Assembly (NCBI GenBank): GCA_910587495.1
Contig: CAJUMT010000108.1
Coordinates: forward strand, 6,227 to 11,352
DNA from: an uncultured Lachnospiraceae bacterium
Lineage (GTDB): Bacteria > Bacillota_A > Clostridia > Lachnospirales > Lachnospiraceae
Direction of reading: 5' to 3'
Length of the DNA: 5,126 nt
A program made the translations under genes and the position numbers. The notes beneath the pieces were generated by a model. The model was given only the letters and a program-made list of their open reading frames with translations, did not search any database and was not told the DNA's origin. Positions 1 through 5,117 of this stretch are shown piece by piece (within the stretch, counting starts at the first letter, position 1; the number at the start of each line of letters is the position of its first letter).

Positions 1-1
1 C

Positions 2-292
2 GAAACAGAATATATTGTCGCCGGAGCCATGAGTTTAGATGACCTGAACGATTATTTGGAACTGGAAGAAAAAGATCTGCTGCTTACATCCGAAGACTAT
101 GATTCTGTGGGCGGCATCATTATAGAGCTTCTGGACCACCTGCCCGACGTGGGAGAAGAGGTCACCACGGAGAACGGAATCCGTCTGACGGTTGACTCGG
201 TAGAAAAGAACCGCATCAGTCAGGTGCATATCTATCTGCCCGAACCGGAGGTCCCGGACACTAATACTATGACAGGAGATGAACAAACATAA
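2..292 (+). CDS. CNNM/CorC/HlyC-family transporter, C-terminal domain (5' partial)
   Basis: The frame is open from the left edge, so this is the last 96 codons of a longer gene; the ATG at 29 is internal, since the residues before it (E-T-E-Y-I-V-A-G-A) already fit the domain. The pattern Y-I-V-x-G-x-M-S-L-D-D-L, then E-D-Y-D-S-V-G-G-I-I-I-E-L-L, then a G-I-R-L-x-V segment and an N-R-I-x-x-V strand is that of the CorC_HlyC (transporter-associated) domain. That domain ends 'hemolysin'/CNNM-type proteins, after a DUF21 membrane domain and paired CBS domains, both of which would lie off the left edge. Family members are linked to Mg2+/Co2+ homeostasis or efflux at the cytoplasmic membrane; the C-terminal domain is cytosolic. 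The last 20 or so residues are acidic and probably disordered. The TAA stop shares its last A with the start of the next gene, which implies translational coupling to the dehydratase operon. Family assignment is firm; the transported ion is unknown. Confidence 0.85.
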   Translation, partial: ETEYIVAGAMSLDDLNDYLELEEKDLLLTSEDYDSVGGIIIELLDHLPDVGEEVTTENGIRLTVDSVEKNRISQVHIYLPEPEVPDTNTMTGDEQT

Positions 293-768
293 TGGGAAAT
301 ATATTCAGATTTCACACGGATGTGGACACGGATCAGATCATCGCGTCCCAGTACCTGCTCTTCCCCACCATCGATGAGATGAAGAGCCACGCATTTGAGT
401 CCCTCGACCCGGATTTTGCAAAAAAAATAAAACCCGGAGATTTTGTGGTGGCTTCGGAAAATTTCGGCTGCGGCTCTTCCAGAGAACAGGCCCCGGCAGT
501 CTTAAAAGCGCTGGGCGTACAGGCGGTCGTCGCCAAATCTTTCGCCCGCATCTTCTACCGCAACGCCATCAACATCGGTCTTCCGGTCATCGTCTGCAAA
601 GACCTTTATGATCATGTAGCAGACGGGGATGAGATGGAACTGTCCCTGACCGACGGCATTGCATCCGCAGGCGGACATAAGTTTGTCTGTACCAAACTTC
701 CGCCCTACATGCAGGGAATCTTAGACCAGGGCGGCCTGATCGCGTCACTGAACCGTGAGGAGGATTAA
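292..768 (+). CDS. LeuD-type hydro-lyase small subunit, pair 1
   Basis: This 158-residue protein is the swivel-domain (small) subunit of a two-subunit aconitase-superfamily dehydratase such as 3-isopropylmalate dehydratase. It is cytosolic and works only with its large subunit. Near the N-terminus is D-x-D-T-D-Q-I-I (residues 10-17), then the loop Y-L-L-F (21-24), which lies where the substrate-specificity loop of archaeal-type LeuD/HacB proteins lies. N-F-G-C-G-S-S-R-E-Q-A-P (57-68) carries the Ser-Ser-Arg that binds substrate carboxylate and supplies the catalytic serine; A-K-S-F-A-R-I-F-Y-R-N-A-I-N (81-94) is the second family signature. Length is normal for the short archaeal/clostridial type; the proteobacterial LeuD is near 200. 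The start overlaps the preceding stop (TAATG), with AGGAG at 274-278, a rather long 13 bases upstream. Its partner begins 3 bases after its stop. The loop lacks the Arg of methanogen homoaconitase (Y-L-R-T). Family is sure; substrate is open. Confidence 0.93.
   Translation: MGNIFRFHTDVDTDQIIASQYLLFPTIDEMKSHAFESLDPDFAKKIKPGDFVVASENFGCGSSREQAPAVLKALGVQAVVAKSFARIFYRNAINIGLPVIVCKDLYDHVADGDEMELSLTDGIASAGGHKFVCTKLPPYMQGILDQGGLIASLNREED
757..763 (+). promoter_or_regulatory. Ribosome binding site for large subunit 1, inside small subunit 1
   Basis: GAGGAGG lies within the last codons (Glu-Glu-Asp) of small subunit 1 and ends 8 bases before the ATG at 772. This supports that ATG over the second in-frame ATG at 778, and it couples translation of the two partner subunits. 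Confidence 0.8.
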
Positions 769-771
769 AAT

Positions 772-2022
772 ATGGGAATGACAATCGCAGAAAAGATTAT
801 CGCCCGGGCAGCGGGCGTGAAAGAGGTAAAGCCGGGAGATATACATACAGTGGAAGTAGACCGTCTGATGAGCAATGACGGCACCACGCACCTTACCATT
901 GATATGTACAACAGTCAATTAAATCATCCCCATATTGCGGATGTAAACAAGCTGGTATGGATCGTAGACCACAACGTACCTTCCGACAGTCCCAAAACTG
1001 CCGCTTCCCAGAAAAAAATGCGGGATTTTGCAAAAGAACATGGTATCACTTTCTATGAAGGAGCCGGCGTTTGTCATCAAATCATGATGGAAAACCATGT
1101 CCGTCCGGGAGAACTGATTTTCGGCGCGGACAGCCACACCTGCGCTTACGGCGCCCTGGGCGCTTTTGGAACCGGCGTGGGTTGCACCGACTATCTGTAC
1201 GCCATGGTCACCGGAAAATCCTGGGTATTGGTTCCCGAGACCCTTCGTTTTAACCTGACAGGAAAACTGCCTGACGGCGTATATGCCCGTGATTTAATTC
1301 TTACGATCATCGGACAGATCGGCGCCAACGGCGCCAACTATAAAGCCATGGAATTTGCCGGAGAAGGCTTAAAAACCGTGACCATGAGCGACCGGATCGC
1401 CATCTGTAATCTGTGTGTGGAAGCAGGCGCAAAGACTGCCCTTATGGAAGTAGACGACACTGCCATGGAGTATCTGCATGCTCATGGAAGAGAACCTGTA
1501 GCCTGCTATCAAAGCGACGCGGACGCAGTCTTCTCCGCCGTCTATGACATAGACCTTGGTTCTATCGTACCAATCGTCGCAAAACCGCACTTTGTAGACA
1601 ACGTATGCCCTGCCAAAGAAGCCGCAGGCATTAAGATTGACGAAGCCTTCCTTGGTTCCTGCAACAACGGCAGGATTGAAGACCTGCGCGTAGGCGCTTC
1701 CCTGATCAAAGGAAAGAAAGTCCATCCGCTGGTACGCTTCCTCGTCGTACCGGCAAGCCAGGCTGTCTATCAGGAAGCATTAAAAGAAGGTATCATTGAT
1801 ACATTTATGGAAGCCGGGGCCATTGTCATGAATCCCAACTGTAGCGTTTGCTGGGGAAGCTGCCAAGGCGTGATCGGCGAAGGCGAGACACTTATAAGCA
1901 CCGGCACCCGCAACTTTAAAGGCAGAGCCGGACATAAAGATTCCTATGTCTATCTGGCAAGCGCGGCCACCGTGACCGCCTCCGCCGTCAAAGGCAGCAT
2001 CACCACGGCGGATATGCTGTAA
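772..2022 (+). CDS. LeuC/HacA-type hydro-lyase large subunit, pair 1 (divergent cluster motifs)
   Basis: This 416-residue [4Fe-4S] subunit belongs to the 3-isopropylmalate dehydratase/homoaconitase branch, at the usual length for the archaeal/clostridial type. Expected aconitase residues are visible: Asp66-His67 (V-D-H), His102 (C-H-Q), Asp120-Ser121-His122 (A-D-S-H-T), Glu194 (M-E-F), cluster ligands Cys297, Cys357 and Cys360, and Arg380 and Arg385 in R-N-F-K-G-R. It should therefore bind a three-cysteine, open-iron cluster and reversibly dehydrate a 2-hydroxy diacid together with the small subunit encoded just upstream. Several residues next to the ligands are unusual: S-C-N-N-G-R instead of S-C-T-N-G-R, N-P-N-C-S-V-C-W-G instead of the common P-G-C-G-x-C-x-G, an added Cys364, and Thr379 where aconitase and LeuC have Asn (N-R-N-F). 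Residues 34-40 (S-N-D-G-T-T-H) also lack the Pro often found there. It is likely not the ordinary leucine-pathway enzyme, but catalytically competent. Alternatives include dimethylmalate, citramalate or another hydroxy-diacid dehydratase. Confidence 0.92.
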   Translation: MGMTIAEKIIARAAGVKEVKPGDIHTVEVDRLMSNDGTTHLTIDMYNSQLNHPHIADVNKLVWIVDHNVPSDSPKTAASQKKMRDFAKEHGITFYEGAGVCHQIMMENHVRPGELIFGADSHTCAYGALGAFGTGVGCTDYLYAMVTGKSWVLVPETLRFNLTGKLPDGVYARDLILTIIGQIGANGANYKAMEFAGEGLKTVTMSDRIAICNLCVEAGAKTALMEVDDTAMEYLHAHGREPVACYQSDADAVFSAVYDIDLGSIVPIVAKPHFVDNVCPAKEAAGIKIDEAFLGSCNNGRIEDLRVGASLIKGKKVHPLVRFLVVPASQAVYQEALKEGIIDTFMEAGAIVMNPNCSVCWGSCQGVIGEGETLISTGTRNFKGRAGHKDSYVYLASAATVTASAVKGSITTADML

Positions 2023-2036
2023 AAGTATTAAGAAAT

Positions 2037-2040
2037 GAGG
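2037..2040 (+). promoter_or_regulatory. Ribosome binding site for small subunit 2
   Basis: GAGG ends 9 bases before the ATG at 2050, in the 27-base gap between the pairs. The gap has no recognisable promoter, stem or T-run, so pair 2 is probably read on the same transcript as pair 1. Confidence 0.6.
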
Positions 2041-2049
2041 ATATAGCAA

Positions 2050-2547
2050 ATGAATGATACATTTACCGGCAAAGTATGGGTGCTGGATGACGATATTGAT
2101 ACGGATATCATCATCCCCACCGAATACCTTGCCTTAAAGACGGTACAGGACATGGCGCCTTACGCTTTCTCCCCCTTACGTCCCGAGCTGGCGGCGCAGA
2201 TACAAAAAGGGGATATCATCGTAGCCGGAAAGAATTTCGGCTGCGGTTCCTCCAGGGAGCAGGCGCCGGAGATTATCAAAGCGCTGGGCATCCGTTGCGT
2301 CGTGGCAAAATCCTTTGCCCGTATCTTCTTTAGAAACGCCATCAACAACGGGCTGCTCCTGATTGAGAACGCCGATTTAAGAAACGCCGTATCAGAAGGA
2401 GATACAATCCAGGTAGAAGTAAATCATCAGATCATCCATCAGGGAAAATCCTACCCTATCGTTTCTCTGCCTCAAAATCTTGTGGATATCATAGATGCAG
2501 GCGGGCTGGTTAAAGCCATGCGCCGCTTAAACGGACTGGAGGATTAA
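2050..2547 (+). CDS. LeuD-type hydro-lyase small subunit, pair 2
   Basis: This 165-residue protein is the swivel-domain subunit of a second LeuD-family enzyme. It aligns without gaps to small subunit 1 with an offset of 5 residues; over the core (residues 66-105 here) 30 of 40 positions are identical by hand count, and the ends are much less alike. D-x-D-T-D-I-I-I-P-T-E-Y-L (residues 15-27) is the typical opening, and the specificity-loop tetrad is Y-L-A-L (26-29), different from Y-L-L-F in pair 1. N-F-G-C-G-S-S-R-E-Q-A-P (62-73) holds the substrate-binding Ser-Ser-Arg, and A-K-S-F-A-R-I-F-F-R-N-A-I-N (86-99) follows. The C-terminal half has the D-A-G-G-L-V segment seen in LeuD proteins. It would work in the cytosol with the large subunit that starts 6 bases after its stop. 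Isopropylmalate or citramalate isomerase is plausible for this pair, but substrate cannot be read from the sequence. Confidence 0.93.
   Translation: MNDTFTGKVWVLDDDIDTDIIIPTEYLALKTVQDMAPYAFSPLRPELAAQIQKGDIIVAGKNFGCGSSREQAPEIIKALGIRCVVAKSFARIFFRNAINNGLLLIENADLRNAVSEGDTIQVEVNHQIIHQGKSYPIVSLPQNLVDIIDAGGLVKAMRRLNGLED
2538..2543 (+). promoter_or_regulatory. Ribosome binding site for large subunit 2, inside small subunit 2
   Basis: GGAGGA lies in the Leu-Glu-Asp end of small subunit 2 and ends 10 bases before the ATG at 2554. The same layout (GAGGATTAA, then a few bases, then TATGGGA) is present at the junction in pair 1. Confidence 0.75.
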
Positions 2548-2553
2548 GAACCT

Positions 2554-3801
2554 ATGGGACAGACAATCATTGAAAAAATCATCAGCCGCAATGTGGGTAA
2601 AGAAATAAAGCCGGGAGACATCGTTACCGTGAATGTGGACCGGGTCATGATTCATGATATTTTTATCCCCTTCGTGGCGGAAAAATTCGAAGAAATGGGC
2701 TTTCAGAAGCTCTGGAACCCGGATAAAGTCGTCCTGATCTACGACCATCTGGTTCCGGCCAGTCAGGTGGACGATACAAGACATTTCCATGCAGGCAACG
2801 ATTTCGCTAAAAAATACGGTATGAAAAATGTCCACAGAAGCGACGGTATCTGCCATCAGCTTATGACGGAGGCTCTCTATGTAAAGCCAGGAGATATTGT
2901 CTTTGGCACAGACAGCCATACGACCACTTACGGATGTGTGGGAGCCTTTTCTTCCGGCATTGGCTATACGGAAATGGCCAGTATCTTAGGAACCGGCACC
3001 ATGTGGGTAAAAGTTCCTGAGACAATCAAAGTATGCATTACCGGAAAACTCCCTTCCCATGTCACATCTAAAGATATCATCCTGCGCCTGATCGGGGATT
3101 TAAGAGCGGACGGCGCTACTTACCAGGCGTTGGAGTTCTGTGGCGACACGGTGGATGAGATGAGCGTCTCAAGCCGCATGACGATGGCTAATATGGCCAT
3201 TGAAGCAGGCGCAAAATGCGCGCTGTTTACGCCGGATGAAAAGACTGCCGAATACTGTGAAATTAATCTGTCGGACAGCGACCGCTCCTTAAAAGGCGAC
3301 GCGGACGCGGACTATATCCGTACGATTCAGTATAACGCCGAAGCACTGGCGCCGGTTCTTGCCTGCCCGTCCCAGGTGGACAATATCCGCCCGGTCAGCG
3401 AACTTGCCGGCACGCCTATCGATCAGGTATTTATCGGCTCCTGTACCAACGGACGGTTAGAAGACCTTAAAAAAGCGGCTTCTGTTTTAAAAGGAAAAAA
3501 AGTTGCGCCTTTTGTCAAACTGATCGTAACGCCTGCCAGCCGGAAGATCTACCGCCAGGCAGCGGCGGACGGAACGCTTTCCATCCTGACAGAAGCAGGC
3601 GCCATCATCACGCACCCCGGCTGCGGCCTGTGCTGCGGACGCACCGGCGGCATCCTGACGGACGGCGAACGGGTCGTCGCCACCAACAACCGGAACTTCC
3701 TCGGGCGCATGGGGACTTCCAAAGTGGAGATCTTTTTAGCCTCCCCGGTTACCGCCGCTTATTGTGCGGTGGAGGGGAAGATCACAGAGCCAAAAAGCTG
3801 A
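2554..3801 (+). CDS. LeuC/HacA-type hydro-lyase large subunit, pair 2
   Basis: This 415-residue [4Fe-4S] subunit is of the same branch as large subunit 1, with 125 of 300 identical positions over residues 111-410 by hand, without gaps. Catalytic and cluster residues are at family positions: Asp64-His65, His101, Asp120-Ser121-His122, Glu194, Cys297 in the standard S-C-T-N-G-R, Cys357 and Cys360 in P-G-C-G-L-C, and Arg380 and Arg385 in N-R-N-F-L-G-R. The cluster environment is thus orthodox, unlike pair 1, except for an extra Cys361 directly after the last ligand. The segment V-M-I-H-D-I-F-I-P (31-39) corresponds to the early substrate-domain motif of LeuC proteins but has bulky residues where Thr is common. 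With small subunit 2 it should interconvert hydroxy-diacid isomers, or dehydrate them, through an unsaturated intermediate. The start is supported by GGAGGA and by match to the M-G-x-T-I-x-E-K-I-I start of pair 1. The TGA stop directly abuts the next ATG. Confidence 0.93.
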   Translation: MGQTIIEKIISRNVGKEIKPGDIVTVNVDRVMIHDIFIPFVAEKFEEMGFQKLWNPDKVVLIYDHLVPASQVDDTRHFHAGNDFAKKYGMKNVHRSDGICHQLMTEALYVKPGDIVFGTDSHTTTYGCVGAFSSGIGYTEMASILGTGTMWVKVPETIKVCITGKLPSHVTSKDIILRLIGDLRADGATYQALEFCGDTVDEMSVSSRMTMANMAIEAGAKCALFTPDEKTAEYCEINLSDSDRSLKGDADADYIRTIQYNAEALAPVLACPSQVDNIRPVSELAGTPIDQVFIGSCTNGRLEDLKKAASVLKGKKVAPFVKLIVTPASRKIYRQAAADGTLSILTEAGAIITHPGCGLCCGRTGGILTDGERVVATNNRNFLGRMGTSKVEIFLASPVTAAYCAVEGKITEPKS

Positions 3802-4946
3802 ATGGAAACTATGAGCCGAATATTCAATGTAAACGCCGACTGCAGACCGGAACTTCACTACATGGCAGATCTGTCAGATAAAATCAACAAAATCAAAGCC
3901 ATGGTAGACGCCGGACAGTATTTTACGATTAACCGTGCAAGGCAGTACGGAAAAACTACAACTTTACAGGTTCTTGGAGAATATCTGGAATCCGATTACA
4001 CTGTGATAAGTTTGGATTTCCAGATGATCAGTCATGCGGATTTTGAAGATGAGCACAGCTTTGCGGCGGCTTTTTCCGAAGAAATTCTGGACAGAGTGGA
4101 AAAAATACCAAAGCAGATCCAAGAAAGCCTGGAAGCCTTTACGAAAAGGGACAATAGGTCAATTACACTCTCTGTACTTTTCAAGTGTCTGGTCAAATGG
4201 TGTAAAATATCTGAAAAAAAATAGTACTTATCATCGATGAAGCGGACAGCGCAACCAACAATCAAGTCTTTTTGGATTTTTTGTCACAATTACGCGGTTA
4301 CTATATCAGGCGGGGACGGACTGCTACTTTTCAGTCAGTTATATTGGCCGGGGTATATGATATTAAAAATATACGAAGAAAACTCCGTCCTGAAAATGAA
4401 CACAGGATTAACAGCCCCTGGAATATTGCGGCGGGTTTTCTGGTAGATATGAGTTTTTCAGTAAAAGAAATTTCTAAAATGCTCACAGATTACGAAAGCG
4501 ATTATCACACCGGAATGGATATCGATGAAATTGCCAGGCTGCTTTATGATTATACATCCGGTTATCCATTTCTCGTTTCCAGAGTCTGCAAACTTATGGA
4601 TGAAAGAATTCCCGGAGACAGAGATTTTCCTGACAGACGCAGTACCTGGACAAAAAAAGGATTTTTATATGCGGTGCGAATTCTGTTAAGCGAAAAAAAT
4701 ACATTGTTTGAATCACTGTCCGGTAAACTGGTTGAATATCCGGAATTAAAAGAAATATTATACAGACTGTTGTTCCAAGGACAAAGTATCCCCTATGACC
4801 CGGATGATGAAGCCATTGATATGGCAATCTTGTTCGGTTTTGTAAAAAAAGAAAATGAAACAGTCGTAATCGCAAACAGAATTTTTGATACGCGCTTATA
4901 CAATATGTTTCTGGCTCTGCCTAAAATGCAAAATCTATTGGCGTAA
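3802..4946 (+). pseudogene. AAA-like ATPase, frameshifted and C-terminally truncated
   Basis: Two reading frames together spell one ATP-binding protein. The first (3802-4224, 140 aa) starts like the family (M-S-R-I-F-N, x-Y-M-A-D-L-S) and has the P-loop variant N-R-A-R-Q-Y-G-K-T-T-T at residues 44-54, then a V-I-S-L-D-F strand. The second frame (from 4221, stop TAA 4944-4946) continues with Walker B I-V-L-I-I-D-E-A-D, then N-N-Q-V-F-L-D-F-L, S-V-I-L-A-G-V-Y-D, N-S-P-W-N-I-A and Y-T-S-G-Y-P-F-L. The break falls in eight A at 4214-4221; one more A would give S-E-K-K-I-V-L and a 381-residue protein. From memory, family members in Lachnospiraceae run past 500 residues and end in a PD-(D/E)XK-like region; here the gene stops after R-I-F-D-T-R-L-Y-N-M-F-L, so that region is missing. 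Translation could start at 3802 or, better matching the family, at ATG 3811; neither has a well-spaced ribosome site. It is AT-rich compared with the dehydratase genes. Biological function of the family is not established. It could still be expressed if slippage occurs at the A-run. Confidence 0.8.
4214..4221 (+). other. A8 run at the ATPase frame break; possible slippery site
   Basis: Eight A follow a G. In the upstream frame the codons are GAA AAA AAA TAG, so the heptamer A-AAA-AAA sits in the phase used for -1 ribosomal slippage (compare A-AAA-AAG of dnaX), and a stop comes directly after it. A -1 shift continues as K-K-I-V-L-I-I-D-E. I see no upstream Shine-Dalgarno stimulator and no convincing stem-loop after it, only the palindrome TCATCGATGA at 4231-4240. 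A one-base deletion, assembly error or transcriptional slippage fits equally well. Confidence 0.5.
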
Positions 4947-4990
4947 AAGAAATTTTTACACCACTTTACAAGTTTTTTTCATAAAAAAGT

Positions 4991-5059
4991 ATCGCACAGG
5001 GCTTTCTGATGTATAATGAGTTTGCAAAAACATTACAAAGGAAAGTGACCCTGTACGAT
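4991..5059 (+). repeat. Inverted repeat A/A'
   Basis: ATCGCACAGGG at 4991-5001 is the reverse complement of CCCTGTACGAT at 5049-5059 except for one base (10 of 11); a T and an A flanking them at 4990 and 5060 extend the match to 11 of 12. The arms are 47 bases apart. The left arm lies before the TATAAT box at 5012 and the right arm lies in the short broken reading frame. It interlocks with repeat B/B' and does not enclose it. Confidence 0.75.
5012..5017 (+). promoter_or_regulatory. Possible -10 promoter box
   Basis: TATAAT is an exact sigma-A -10 hexamer in the intergenic stretch, but the hexamer 17 bases upstream (GTATCG, 4989-4994) matches TTGACA at only two positions, and no extended TG-N motif precedes the box. 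If used, transcription would start near 5024 and run rightward over AAGGA (5038-5042) and the GTG at 5045. It lies inside repeat arm B, so the match may belong to the repeat instead. Confidence 0.3.
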
Positions 5060-5071
5060 AAACTCATTATA
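5012..5071 (+). repeat. Inverted repeat B/B', perfect 12 bp
   Basis: TATAATGAGTTT at 5012-5023 is an exact reverse complement of AAACTCATTATA at 5060-5071, with 36 bases between. Arm order is A, B, A', B', so the A and B stems cannot nest: they would be alternative hairpins or an H-type pseudoknot. Twelve exact bases are unlikely by chance within 60, although the arms are AT-rich. Confidence 0.8.
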
Positions 5072-5117
5072 TGAGGGCGTAAATAATTTTGTGTCTATGG
5101 AATTTGAGTTCTCCTGA
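5045..5117 (+). pseudogene. Short broken reading frame, possible remnant of an unidentified gene start
   Basis: GTG at 5045 opens V-T-L-Y-D-K-L-I-I and stops at TGA 5072-5074. In another frame, from 5073, E-G-V-N-N-F-V-S-M-E-F-E-F-S continues to TGA 5115-5117, followed at once by TAA. Joined, they resemble the beginning of a protein broken by a frameshift, perhaps a transposase, but I do not recognise the family. The AAGGA upstream is only 2 bases from the GTG, too close to be a good ribosome site. The stretch 4947-5126 otherwise shows no intact gene, RNA gene or convincing terminator. It may be chance coding. Confidence 0.2.

Noticed and set aside
35..286. Open frame on the minus strand opposite the transporter end
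   Set aside because: It lies wholly antisense to a well-matched CorC_HlyC domain and has no ribosome site or recognisable motif.
1369..1725. 118-codon minus-strand open frame within large subunit 1
   Set aside because: The opposite strand carries conserved aconitase motifs; this is a shadow produced by codon bias.
292..2547. Homoaconitase (lysine or coenzyme B pathway)
   Set aside because: Neither small subunit has the Y-L-R-T loop with the carboxylate-binding Arg, although specificity rules outside methanogens are not certain.
2527..2919. 130-codon minus-strand open frame across the pair 2 junction
   Set aside because: It spans two genes with clear family signatures on the + strand and has no features of its own.
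292..3801. Calling the pairs ordinary leucine biosynthesis leuCD
   Set aside because: No leuA or leuB is adjacent, there are two diverged pairs, and pair 1 has atypical cluster-pocket residues; only the family name is supported.
3630..3881. Plus-strand open frame bridging the end of large subunit 2 and the ATPase start
   Set aside because: It is out of frame with both genes, and its Arg/His-rich composition is typical of an off-frame read.
4963..4979. Terminator-like ACTT-TAC-AAGT followed by a run of T
   Set aside because: The stem is only 4 base pairs, mostly A-T, with no G-C clamp; too weak to call an intrinsic terminator.
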